DNA from: Emiliania huxleyi CCMP1516
Taxonomy: Eukaryota > Haptophyta > Isochrysidales > Noelaerhabdaceae
Direction of reading: 5' to 3'
Length of the DNA stretch: 64,000 nucleotides
NCBI RefSeq assembly: GCF_000372725.1
Contig: NW_005196756.1
Coordinates: 591,783 to 655,782, forward strand
Numbering within the stretch: the stretch's first letter is position 1; every line of letters starts with the position of its first letter. Shown in pieces: positions 31,361 through 41,304 of this stretch. The notes under the pieces are model-generated. The model did no database searches. It saw nothing but the letters and a program-made list of their open reading frames with translations, and was not told the DNA's origin. The position numbers were made by a program, and so were the translations under genes.

Positions 31361-32629
31361 CTATCGTCTCCCGGGTCTTGTGGCATTGAGGTAGAAGCTG
31401 TTGCTCGTCGAGCACTCCTCGCGGTGGCCATGGCTATGCAAGACGACGCCGCTCCACGTAATACGACAAGTGGACTGCGTGCGGTAAACCACTTTTACCC
31501 TTCCGGCGAGGCTGGCATTGCGCAACATATGCGTCATCTCGCACTCGGCGTTGGGGCGGCCTATGTTCGGCGGGCACGTCCAGTCAACCCTCTCCCGGTC
31601 GATTGCTTGAGGCCGGAAGACTGTGAAGTCGGTCAAGACGCGCCACCCCGGGCTGCAGGTGCCGACGACCGCGTCGTACCGCCCACTCACCATGTGCGCG
31701 TAAAAGGGCGAGAAATCGAGCACCGCCACGTCGGGGTTGAGTCGGATAACCCAATCAAAGTCGCGGAAGAGGCGGCGCGAGGACGGGTTGGCCATCGCTT
31801 CGATGGCGCCATCCTGCTTTCTGGCGCCGGTGCCGGCGCGAGGCGACGACACCGATGCGAGTGGGAAGTGGGTCCGCAGCCACGCGACGCGCTCTGCGGG
31901 GACGAAGAAGTGGAGGTGGGCTGCCGACAGGGCCGGGTGACGGCGACGAAAGGAAACCGGCGAGTCGTCGCCCCAGCAGGGGGTTAGCAGGAGCTTTGCG
32001 TGTGCGTCGCTGAGGTGCGTGGTGACGTAGAGGACGACTCGCATCAACAAGGGCACGATCGGCGTCTCTGATGGATGTGGTGGGGCGGTGGCGGTGGCGG
32101 CGGCGGTGGCATTGGTGACCCCCGCATGAGTTGTTCGCTTTACCTGGATGGACGGCAGTCGAGGATGCAGCTTCATTGGCGCGAGGCTGGCGGGTGGCGT
32201 AGAGTCGCCACCAGCTGCGGCGAGGACAGCGCCACTGCTGCCGTGATGCTCAACGCCGTTGCCTCGGATGTAGTTGCTGCTGCCCCGCAGGATGCACGCC
32301 ACGTCCGCCCGTGATTCGCACACCCGACCCGTGCTCAAGATAGCGGGCACGCAGCACTGGCGTGGCCCGCCGGGGCGACCGGAGCAGCCGCGTCCGCCGC
32401 ACAGCCCGCACGCAGCGCTGCAGCAGACCTTGCGGCTTGGGTCCTGAACGCCGGCTGAGCAGTTGGCGAATCGAGGAGAGGAGGCCGTGTGCTCCACGGG
32501 GCTGACGGTGAGGTTGAGATGGTGGTGGAAGACCAGGCGGTGCGCCTTGGCCGACGGCGAGAAGGACGAAAACATCTCGGGTGGGTCGGTGGCGAGGACA
32601 CAAAGCGCGATGTTCAGGCCACTGAGCAT
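31361..32629 (-). CDS. Cys-rich secreted glycosyltransferase-like protein
   Basis: Single minus-strand frame. From ATG 32629 (MLSGLNIALCVLA) comes a Cys-rich module (VCCSAACGLCGGRGCSGRPG...CCVPAIL...C). A Ser/Pro-rich linker and a domain with VVLYVTTHLSDAHAKLLLTP, FRDFDWVIRLNPDVAVLD and SGRYDAVVGTC follow. DWVIRLNPDV fits the acidic-motif region of nucleotide-sugar transferases (GT-A fold), which build glycans in the Golgi. An upstream in-frame ATG at 32887 is possible, but that region overlaps a plus-strand ORF. No intron is needed; it ends at TAG 31361. Confidence 0.6.
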   Translation of the reverse strand: MLSGLNIALCVLATDPPEMFSSFSPSAKAHRLVFHHHLNLTVSPVEHTASSPRFANCSAGVQDPSRKVCCSAACGLCGGRGCSGRPGGPRQCCVPAILSTGRVCESRADVACILRGSSNYIRGNGVEHHGSSGAVLAAAGGDSTPPASLAPMKLHPRLPSIQVKRTTHAGVTNATAAATATAPPHPSETPIVPLLMRVVLYVTTHLSDAHAKLLLTPCWGDDSPVSFRRRHPALSAAHLHFFVPAERVAWLRTHFPLASVSSPRAGTGARKQDGAIEAMANPSSRRLFRDFDWVIRLNPDVAVLDFSPFYAHMVSGRYDAVVGTCSPGWRVLTDFTVFRPQAIDRERVDWTCPPNIGRPNAECEMTHMLRNASLAGRVKVVYRTQSTCRITWSGVVLHSHGHREECSTSNSFYLNATRPGRR

Positions 32630-32753
32630 CGTTGTAGAGCGCACGGGTGCGATTGCTGTAGCTGGGCGAGTGATGTAGATCCTTGCGCAAGAAGACAAAA
32701 ACGGCGACGCGCCAAATCGCGACGTGCCAAATGTCGGCGGGCGACACGACAAA

Positions 32754-32915
32754 ATGAATTTAATGCGGCTCGAATGCACGACCCTGGACGAAGCCGTGCT
32801 AGAGGAGGTACGGGGCATGGGGAGGGAGCAGCTAGTCCACGAGTACCGCCGCCTCTGCATCACCGGTTTCCGTCTGGCCACGAGCAACTCTCCTCACGTA
32901 ATTATTAATTGCTAG
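32754..32915 (+). CDS. Small ORF, 53 aa, possibly SAP-like
   Basis: ATG at 32754 opens MNLMRLECTTLDEAVLEEV, then GMGREQLVHEYRRLCITGFR, ending HVIINC-stop. The helix-loop-helix pattern (xMGREQLVHEYRRLCITGF) resembles a SAP DNA-binding motif (tentative). It is divergent from the glycosyltransferase and is followed at 33060 by the 3'-end signature, which supports transcription to the right. Confidence 0.35.
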   Translation: MNLMRLECTTLDEAVLEEVRGMGREQLVHEYRRLCITGFRLATSNSPHVIINC

Positions 32916-32958
32916 AGGCTCTTCGTAATTATTAATTGCTAGAGGCTCTTCGCGCCTA
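32897..32958 (+). repeat. 27-bp direct repeat (two copies)
   Basis: GTAATTATTAATTGCTAGAG followed by GCTCTTC is present twice in tandem, the first overlapping the small ORF's last codons and stop. Confidence 0.9.
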
Positions 32959-33054
32959 GCCCTTCACAACCGACACGTACTCACGTAATTATCAAGTGAT
33001 ACGAAACCACGACGACACACACCACAGTCGACTCGCATCGGTTGCCTCCATGAA

Positions 33055-33115
33055 CGGCGAGAAAGAAAAGAAAGAATAAAACAGACAACCCAAGGGAGGG
33101 ATGGGAGGAAGGACG
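33055..33115 (+). terminator. 3'-end signature (AAAGAATAAAAC ... GGGAGGGATGGG)
   Basis: A purine-rich run GAAAGAAAAGAAAGAATAAA, then CAGACAACCCAAGGGAGGGATGGGAGG (in two parts) lies 145-200 bases after the small ORF. The 49370-49460 copy shares CAGACAACCCAAGGGAGGGA exactly. Confidence 0.5.
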
Positions 33116-33780
33116 GCACGCCGCCACCACACAGGTTTTGCTGCGCCGTGCACTTTCGCGGCCGTCCTTCACACACACAGGGATTTTATAAGGAGAGGAG
33201 TGTGGTGCTCGCCGTCGCCCACCCTAACCCTTGGGCGTCTGCCTCTTCCTATCTCTCTTCGCAGTCCCTCGCCGATTCTCGCTGCAACCTTCATGCCACC
33301 TCGCGGTCGTCCCTCCCTGTCGTGCCAGCGAGCGGTTCTAAAACGCGCCTCGCCTGTCGCGTGAATCGTGTCGTGCGACCGCCTTTTGTTGTAAAATTCT
33401 TTCCTCCTCGCGGGAGTCGCTTAGGCGGCTCCCGTGGTGTACCTGTGTTAGTGCCAGTGCGCGCCAGTCCCGTGCCTAGTGTCGTGCGAGGCGGGCTTGA
33501 AAAATAGTTAGAGGCTGCGCAGGCCGTCCCGTTTGCTGTTTGAAACGCCTGTTGCGCTGCGCGCGCGCTGCCGGGGCTCTGTCTCACTCACGTGCCGCAA
33601 TATGTGTCACACACGGCGGCTTCTGCCACCTCTCGATTGGTTCCACTTTCTCCGCACACCTACCGGGGAAGGGGCGCGTGGGAGCGGGGGCGGGGGCGGG
33701 GGCGGGGGTGGGGGCGGGGGCGCGCAGCGCGGGGCGCGCGCGCGCAACAGAGGGTAGGGTGGGGAAGACGGCGAGGAGGG

Positions 33781-33821
<41 letters not shown>

Positions 33822-34510
33822 GCGCGCGGCGCGCGCGACGGGGGGACGGAGCAGCGACCGCTGGCGCGGTCGCTGCTCCGTCTGTGCCAGGGACGCGCGC
33901 TCTGCGCCGCTGCAGAGCGCGCGTCAGGGCAAGGGGCATGCGTGGCGGCGCGGGAAGCGCGGCGGCGGCGGCGAGCCGCCGAGCGCTCCGTGAGCGGTGA
34001 GGCGGCCGGGCGAGGGCGCGGCGGGTGACGGGTCAAGGGAGCAGCCCACACCCGGCGTCGCTTTTTGAGCGACGCCTGTGGCACGCCTGCGCAGGGGCCG
34101 CAGGGCGGTCAGTTGTGGGGCGAGGCGGTGCCGGCCGCGGGCCGGGTGCAAGGCGCCGGCCTCGGCGCCGCCTCGGCGCGCCGCACCCGTGACGGGTCAA
34201 GGGAGCAGCCCACACCCGGCGTCGCTTTTTGAGCGACGCCTGTGGTACGCCTGCGCAGGGGCCGCAGGGCGGTCAGTTGTGGGGCGAGGCGGTGCCGGCC
34301 GCGGGCCGGGTGCAAGGCGCCGGCCTCGGCGCCGCCTCGGCGCGCCGCACGGGCGCGGCGAGCCTCTGAGCGGGAGCCGAAGGTTTGCCTGTGGGAGGTG
34401 GGAGGTGGGAGGCGGTGGGGGTGATTTGACTTTGCCGCAGAGGCCGTCCCTAGCTGTGAACAGCAAAACGGGACAGTATTCTTCCACCTCCTTCGGCCGG
34501 GGCCCGCGCA
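33116..34510. other. Non-coding: R2 copy, G-rich and CGG repeats
   Basis: R2 lies at 33388-33490, (GGGGGCG)n at 33678-33725, (GGC)n at 33781-33820, and the inverted partner of 30690-30790 at 33820-33930. The 163-bp tandem duplication (separate entry) follows. The frames across this stretch are low-complexity Arg/Gly/Pro and not credible. Confidence 0.6.
34026..34350. repeat. 163-bp tandem duplication containing a perfect hairpin
   Basis: TGACGGGTCAAGGGAGCAGC through GCGCGCCGCAC occurs twice head-to-tail with almost no change. Each copy holds GGCGTCGCT-TTTTG-AGCGACGCC, a 9-bp perfect stem with a 5-base loop (near 34056 and 34220). Confidence 0.9.
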
Positions 34511-34511
34511 G

Positions 34512-34823
34512 ATGAGAGAGCGCACATCCACGGCGCTCTCTGACCCGCTGATTGACATGTCCGATTTCGGGTCGGTCCGGGACACGCGTGCCACGACCAC
34601 TCGACAGCGCCGCAGGTACCGCTCTCTGCTCCGGCGTGCCATCGCACAGGTCGCTTCGGAGCTGCAGCTTTCCAAGATCGGGACGCCGAGGAGGCTCGAC
34701 CTTGCCGCCGCGGAGGAGCACGTTCGCTTCTTTCTTCCCAAGGACTCCACCGGAAACCTCCTCAATCTGCGATGCTCCGAGGACGAATTCTCGGCGCGTG
34801 GCGGAGAAACACATACAGAGTGA
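34512..34823 (+). CDS. Hypothetical 103-aa ORF
   Basis: ATG at 34512 (MRERTSTALSDPLIDMSDFG) leads to an Arg-rich helix (TTRQRRRYRSLLRRAI), KIGTPRRLDLAAAEEHVRFF and a stop at 34821. The composition is natural, not a GC artefact, but I recognise no family. It may be a separate gene or the first exon of the channel gene downstream. Confidence 0.35.
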   Translation: MRERTSTALSDPLIDMSDFGSVRDTRATTTRQRRRYRSLLRRAIAQVASELQLSKIGTPRRLDLAAAEEHVRFFLPKDSTGNLLNLRCSEDEFSARGGETHTE

Positions 34824-35096
34824 AGAGATGGTCGTCGGGTCACCACACGACGTGATGGGCTCTAGGCACGCGTCGGCACGGGCGTCGCACTGTATATGCG
34901 CTTCGTACGGACCACAGGGTGCGCAGCTCTTGCAAAGACTCGATGCCACGCCCACAGCACCACAGCACGCCGACCGCGCGGCATGCCCACGTCCACCAAC
35001 GCCTCTCCGCAGGTACATGTTTGCGGTTCCTTGCTCTCGTCGCGATCCGCCGCAACCTGTGAGACGCGCCGCGTTTGACGCGGCTGATGTCGACAG

Positions 35097-38000
35097 GTCG
35101 CCACGCTCGTTGCGCTCCCGCAGATCATCGCAAACGTCGGCGGCCCCAGAAGCCGAACACGTGTTCTTGTCTTCCAACTAGCGCTCGAGAGGACACGCCG
35201 CTTCCGCCATATTCCGCCGCATTCCACGCCATTCCGCTGTATTCGTCGCCCGTGTGTTCACGCGGTGCTCTGAACACACGGCGCGAGACCGCATTCCCCC
35301 CCTGACCTCGGCGTATTCATGACGTAGGTCTGCGGCACCCGCTTGCAGCTGCGGTGGCCGTGGGAGGCCTCTTGCGATGCGACGCTTCCGCCCGACGGTG
35401 ACCGAGCTCAGAGCGCCCACGTTCATCCACTGCCAACTGCCCCGCCCCCTCGTCCACTTGCCTTGGCACCGCTGCGGTACAGCCGAGATCACACCCGAGA
35501 CTTGCACGCATGCCATGTCCGCAGGCGAGCCCGTCGCGCGCCTCGCGGCGCTCGGCGGTCAGGCGGCGCTGCACGCGTTGCTCTCGACTCTGCTGGGCAA
35601 CGCGTCGCTCGGCGGGGCTTGCGCGTGAAGCGAGACGCCACCCGGGGGAAGAGGCTCTCCACCTCGCGTGCTGTGGTGTAGGGGAGGGCCTCTGGACCGA
35701 CGGCGCTCACCTCTTCTCGGCCTCAACGCTCTGCGGCACAGCGCACTCGCAGCTGCAACGCACAGAGGACGGCGCGCTTCAGTCTGTCCCTTGTGAGCAG
35801 GCATGTTCTGTGTGTACGTGTACTGGGTGTGGTCCACGGGCTTGCGCGGGCTGAGCGCCGCGCCCGAGGCCAGCAGCGCCCGCGCGTCCGACTTTGCGGT
35901 GCACTCGAGCCCAGAAGAGCAATATGCATTCTTGTACTCCGACTAGCGCTCGAGAGGACACGTATTCCGCTGTGCTCCGCTGTATTCCGCTGCATTCATC
36001 GTACTCGTAGCATGTGTGCACGCGGCGCTCTGAATACACGGCGCGGCGCCGTATGCTCTCCCTGATATTGGTGTCCTCACACTGAAGGTGCGCTGTCTCG
36101 TGTCTGCCCCGCCCCGCTTGCCGCCGGCCTCGCCCCCGCCTCTCAGCCCGCCACGCTCGAGCCCGCTCCGACCCTCGCCGCCGCCACCCAGCCCTCTCCT
36201 CCGTCATCGGGCACCACCCTCGCCGCTGCCGCCGCCTCCACCGCCTCCACCGCCTCCACCGCCTCCCAGGTGCGCGTCTCGTGCCTGCCTCGCGCGTACA
36301 CGGACCCGCATGCCGTCAAGGCCCACTTCTCCTTCTTTGGCCCGATCGCCTCGATCGCACTCTCCGTCGACTCGCTGCCGCTGCTCCGCTCCCTCGAGCG
36401 GCAGCACCGCCTCGCCGCCGCCTGGCGAAAGCTGCACACCATGCATGCGCTGTTGCCGGCGGCGCAAAAGGCACGGCGCGCGCCCGCCCTCCGCCGCGCC
36501 GCCGAGCGACTGTTGGTCAAGATGACGCGCGCACGCGCCACCCTCCGTGCCGAGAGCGCCGCTCCGTGCGTCTGCAATGGCACCGCGTTCGTCGTCTTCC
36601 GCCGCCGCACGGACGCCGCACGATGCGTGCGCCATTTCGAGCTCATCCGAGCGCACGAGCGGTGGGCCTGCACCGCCGCGAGATGCAATCTCGCGAGATG
36701 CAATCTCGCGCCCTCTCAGCTGAGCTTGGGGCACCTCGGGGCATCAGGTCGCACCACCTGTCGGTGGGCACAAACGTCGACTTTCGGCAGCTGTACTTTC
36801 GAACCGCGCACAAGCTGCAGGCGCCCGCGAGCGAGGCCGCGTGGTATGGGACGGGCCACTTCACGACGCATGCTGCGAGCAGGTGTGCTCCTTCAGTGCT
36901 GCTTCACGTCTCGCGCTTCCGCATGCCCTCCGACGTTTTGCCTAGTCCGCTGTCAACCCCTCGATGCTGCTCCGCACTTGCACCCAAGCCGGCGCGCGCT
37001 CACCCTCCGTACATCTAGGTGTCGCGCGCGTGCGAGCCGTCGGACATCATCTGGTGCATGCATGTGCCGCGCGAGATGCAATCTCGGGCCCTCTCGGCTG
37101 ATCTCGGGGCATCTCGGGGCATCAGGCGGAATCTGCGCTACTCGCGTGCGACGATGCGCGCAGCCGGCGTGCGGACGACGCTCTTGGTGGCGAGAGTACC
37201 CGAGAGTACCCGAGAGTACCCGAGAGTACCCGAGAGGACCCGAGAGGACCCGAGAGGACCCGAGAGGACCCGAGAGGACCCGAGAGGACCCGAGAGGACC
37301 CGAGAGGACCCGAGAGGACCCGAGAGGACCCGAGAGGACCCGAGAGGACCCGAGAGGACCCGTCGCTCCTGGAGCCGATCCTTCGCGTGGTTGCTGTGGG
37401 GGGGCGCTGCTCCTCACCTGTCTGCTGACGAACAGGTGCTCCCCTTCCCGGTGGACTGCTTCTAGGTGTGAACAGCGTCTCTTCACACCTCTAGCTGTGA
37501 ACAGGTGGCGCTCTTCTCGTGCCTCTCAACGGCCGCCATCACGGTGGCCAACTTCATGGGCACCTCGCATTCGAGCGGGGCGATCACGACGGCGTGGGTC
37601 GCATCTCTCCCCCCACATCTCCCCCATACCTCCCCCGCATCTCCCCCACAGGCGATCACGACGGTGTGGGTCACCATGGTGATCATCGCGTCCAACGTGG
37701 TCATCTTCAACCTCGTCCCCTACTTTGCCGTGCGGCGCGAGCGGCAGCACGGCCCGCACCGGCACGTTTGCTCGCGCAAGAGACCGCCGTGAGCGTCGCA
37801 TGGTTGCTGTCAGGCACCACTACCGCTCGTACCAGCACATGCACATGCTGCTCAAGATGACCTTCTTCCAGATCTTCAACACCTCTGTCTCCGTCCTCGC
37901 CTTCCTCTTCCTCACGTGGGACGTCGACTCCAACACCGCTTGCCCGCTGTCCTCGCCGTCCTCGGGCCGCGCGCGTCCTGCTTTCGCCTGCACGCACATG

Positions 38001-39458
38001 CGGCTCGGCGGGCCGGGGCTGCTCGAGATCGACGTCGACGCACTCTGCGTCTCGCACTGGCGCTCACGGCGCCTCCAGGCTGGTCAGTGATGTCTCGGCT
38101 GCGTCTCGGACCAAGCTCGGAGGAGATAGGTGCTCCACGGGCGCGAGACTGTCCGAGATTCTCCGAGTCTCTCCGAGTCTCCGAGATTCGTGGGGGACGT
38201 AGGTACTCGACGGGCGCCCTCGTGCTGATGAATGGCCTCTTCGGCGACCTCGCCGTCATCCTCGGCATCATCGAGTTTGTGCGGCCCGAGAAGCTGTTCG
38301 CACGCCGCGTGCGTGCGCTGCATGCGGCGACGCAGACAGGCGGCTCACCGCGACCCCCGCCCCGATCTCCGCCCGATCTCCGCCGACCTCCGCCCGATCT
38401 CCGCCCAATCTCCGCCCGATCTCCCCGCCCGATCTCCCCGCCCGATCTCCCCGCCCGATCCCCCCGGCCCGATCTCCCCCTGATCTCCCCGCCGCGCAGA
38501 GATGAACGAGGGGTACGAGCTCGACGCCGACCTGTACCTGCCCTTCCGTTATCAGCTCACCCTCAAGGTGGTCTTCCTCACCGCGATGTTCTGCCCAGCG
38601 ATTCCGCTGCTCCTCCCCTTCGCCTCGGCCTTCATGTTCGCCTCGCATCGCGTCGACCGGCACAGCCGCTCTGCCCGCCGCGAATCGATAATTAGTGCAG
38701 TGATCAATCATTCACTATTAATATTAGGCACAGCCGCGCCACGCGCTCGTGTTCCTGCGGAGGGCACCCCCTTACAGGCTGAGGAGCTGAGAGCAGGTAC
38801 AACCTGCTGCGCGTGCTCAAGCCGCCGCCGCGCACCACCGACCGCACCATCACCCTCTCCGTCCTCTACGTCCTCCCGCTCGCCGTGGTGGCCCATATGT
38901 GGATGGCCATCTTCTTCTACTCCAAGCAGGCGCGGCTCGAACGTGTCCCTCCGCTGCCGCTGCAGATCCCGCGTCGCTTCACGTGTGCCGCCTGCGAACA
39001 GGCGCGGCTCGACGTGCCCCTCCTCTACTTTGCTTTGCTCGGCGTCCTCTCCGCCTTCTTCATGGCGCGCTTGTCCGCCGAGATCTCGCGCCGGCAGGCG
39101 CCGCAAGTGGCCCCGCCCTACCCGCTGGGCGACGGCGCCGATTCGCGCGACGACGCAGACGCGACGGCGTGGACAGAGGCGTCGAGCGAGAACGGGCGAG
39201 ATGGCAAGACTACGTCTCCCGCAGGCGGCCAGAGCGACGCCGAGGGTCTCGACGCGCACCTCGACCGCATCGAGCTCTACGTGCCGCCGCTCACCGCGAC
39301 GCTGCTGGAGTGGACGCACCGCGACTTGCAGGCAGAGCTAGCAAACTTGCCGGTGTTGCTCGATAGAGAGGTCGCTCGAGAGCGCCTTACCCCCCCCCCC
39401 CCCCCCTTTCCTCCAGGTCAAGCACCGCGATATCTCAGCGCGGCGGGGCCGCGGGTGA
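35097..39458 (+). CDS. OSCA/TMEM63 (DUF221) channel, multi-exon, 5' end unresolved
   Basis: Exons spell the conserved order of OSCA/TMEM63 mechanosensitive cation channels. The end of an early membrane helix is CVYVYWVW (35805). The cytosolic RRM-like domain follows: VRVSCLPRAYTDPHAVKAHF, then SFFGPIASIALSVDSLPLLR, and NVDFRQLYFRTAHKLQ. Next come EPSDIIW|RNLRYSR (37030/37128), FSCLSTAAITVANFM, VWVTMVIIASNVVIFNLVPY, MTFFQIFNTSVSVLAFLFL, LMNGLFGDLAVILGIIEF, YELDADLYLPFRYQLTLKVV, FCPAIPLLLPFASAFMFAS and LLYFALLGVLSAFFMARLSA. These are the pore and later helices. Such channels pass Ca2+ and other cations on membrane tension or osmotic stress. At least ten introns are needed; several use GC donors and two contain family 2 repeats. 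The likely end is KHRDISARRGRG-stop at 39458, or 39490 if the last intron is retained. Confidence 0.8.
35136..35327 (+). repeat. Family 2 introner-like intron
   Basis: Donor GTCGGCGGCCCCAGAAGC and acceptor CATGACGTAG. The inner GCGCTCGAGAGGACACG, TTCCGCTGTATTC and TTCACGCGGTGCTCTGAA match copy 381-580 in order. Confidence 0.7.
35900..36268 (+). repeat. Family 2 introner-like intron with duplicated 3' exon edge
   Basis: Splitting ASDFA|VRVSCLPRAY, the intron starts GTGCACTCGAGCCCAGAAG and carries GCGCTCGAGAGGACACGTAT. A decoy copy of the next exon's start (GGTGCGCTGTCTCGTGTCTG at 36087) precedes the real one (36269), with a CACCGCCTC repeat before the acceptor. Confidence 0.65.
37190..37362 (+). 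repeat. 10-bp tandem repeat in intron (CGAGAGGACC)n
   Basis: About 17 decamers, the first four CGAGAGTACC and the rest CGAGAGGACC. The array starts right after GTGGCG, which recurs at the downstream exon (37505). Confidence 0.95.
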
Positions 39459-39479
39459 CCCGTAGCCAATTGTGCGAAT

Positions 39480-39650
39480 TTTCTCTCTGAAAAAGATAAA
39501 GCAAACAAGAATAGACGAGACGAAAAAGGAGAAGTAGACCAAAGGACGGGTGACGTGGGGACAAAAGGAGTGCGAGGCAGGGCCAGGGCGCGCAAGGGGG
39601 GGCGGGCACATACGATTAATAAATAAATAAAACGGACACCTCTACTAGGA
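39480..39650 (+). terminator. 3'-end signature after the channel gene
   Basis: AATAAATAAATAAAACGGAC is followed by ACCTCTACTAGGAGATGGG at 39606-39650; a first A/G-rich block (AAAGATAAAGCAAACAAG) lies at 39491. It repeats the order seen after other genes. Confidence 0.5.
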
Positions 39651-40001
39651 GATGGGTAAAAAGGAACAGGTCCCCGCCCTGCGGTCTTTGTGCAGGGTTC
39701 TTTGTGGGCTACCCGACTCACTACCGTGGTGGGGCGGTGCTGCTTGTGCTAGGCGGAGGGTTCTGTTGTAGAGCCTTGCTTGTGTATGTCCTCGCCTTTC
39801 CGCCTTTGTCGCCTGCGACCCTCCACGACCCCCCACGACCCTCGACCCCCCCCCTGGTCGGAGGGTCAGGGGGGGTCGTGTGGGGTCGCTGCTCACGTTT
39901 TTGGCTTTTATCCGTTCCTCCGGACGCCGAAACGACCCTACCCGACCCCCCCGGGGGGTCAGAAACGTCCTCGCTCACACTGTAAAAGCCGTCAGTCCGC
40001 G

Positions 40002-41304
40002 ATGGCCGATCGTGCAGCACTGGAGAGGCTGCGAGAGTATGTCGTCCAACGCGGCGGCAGCGAGGAGCAGCTGGATGGGTGGACTGGAGAGGCGCATGTG
40101 TTCAACTGTGGGAGGAAGGACAGACTTCTTCTATTACGACGCGAGTGGCACGCGCTTCGCTTCCCTGGCTGCTGCTGCCCGGTCGCTCGGACTGCAAGAA
40201 CCCCCAGCACCACGCGTTAGGATGGGACCTACCGACCTGTCTCGTCCGGAGCCAAGTCGGCGCTCCGGGCGGTCCATTAAGCGACCACGACTGATGGACG
40301 ACTTCGCGCTGGAGGACCACGCAAGTTCTCCGACGCACGAGTTCGCTTCGCCGGGCCGCTTGCCGGCGACTTCGGTCGTAGTTAGCAACGCCAACTGTGC
40401 CGGGTGTGGAGACGGAGACGACGTGCAGGGCAACGAAATCCTCCTCTGCGACGGGCCAGGTTGCGGCGCTGCGTACCACCTGAAGTGCTTGCCGCGGCCG
40501 CTCGCCGTCATCCCCCCAGGCGACTGGTTCTGTCCCGCGTGCCAGCCCATGCCAGTCGTCGCCGCTGTTGTGGAGGCGTGGGAGGATGACGGGGATGTGG
40601 AGCTTGTTGAGGCCGTTGAGGCGGAGGAAGATGAGCTGCGGATGCCGGCGGACAGCGCTTTGGCGGCGACTCCGCCTTCGCGCCCGGCCGCCCCCTCCCC
40701 CCCGAGGACGGCCCACGCAGCAGCACGCGCCGCGGGAAGATGCGATCACCTGATGGACGAGGCAGAAGCGCGGCGTATGGCAGCAGAGGAGGGCCTCACT
40801 CTGGTACACTCGCCGCGAAATCAGACGGGCTTCATGGGTGTCGCTCGCACTGAATCTGGTCGCTTTCGGAGCAAGTTGGGTGAAGAGTGCATCGGCACTG
40901 CTGCCACGGCGGAGGCGGCGGCACTGTTGTACGCGCGCAGGCTGGGACCAGAGACATCGGCAGAGGCGGCAGCGATAGCAGCGGCAGCAGCAGCCTCGGC
41001 AGCAGCTTCAGCAGCGGCAGCGGAGGCAGAGCCGATGTCAGCAGCAGAGGCAGAGCGGCTCGCGGCAGTCGAGGGCCTCACGCTCGTGCCCAGCACGGGG
41101 TCTCTGGATGGCAGAAAGGCTGGATCTGTCTCAAAATGGGGGTTCAAAGGCGTGTCGTACAAGGCGAAGATTGGCATGTTCCATGCCGCGCTGGGCACGG
41201 AGTCCATTGGCTCGTTCCGCAGCGCGCCAGAGGCGGCGCTCGCATATGCACGCCGCCTAGGCCCAGAAGGCAGCGCTGAATCCGCAAGGCGAGCGCTGGC
41301 CTGA
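40002..41304 (+). CDS. MBD-like / PHD / AP2 nuclear protein
   Basis: From ATG 40002 (MADRAALERLREYVVQRGGS) the frame gives EEQLDGWTGEA. The continuation DFFYYDASGTRFASLAAAAR is one base out of frame near 40110. Together they fit a methyl-CpG-binding domain (GW...D.+YYD..G.+F.S...A). An alternative start at 40038 avoids the shift but loses the GW motif. Then comes a C4HC3 PHD finger, CAGCGDGDDVQGNEILLCDG to DWFCPACQ (40395-40545), which binds histone H3 tails in other proteins. An acidic linker and two AP2-type DNA-binding repeats (GFMGVARTESGRFRSKLG; WGFKGVSYKAKIGMFHAALG), each closing with LLYARRLGPE or LAYARRLGPE, follow. Stop at 41302. It probably regulates transcription. Confidence 0.75.

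Noticed and set aside
33533-34084. Gly-rich and Arg-rich ORFs over the G-rich block
   Set aside because: They are products of (GGGGGC)n and (GGC)n repeats with no family resemblance and stops only where the repeats end.
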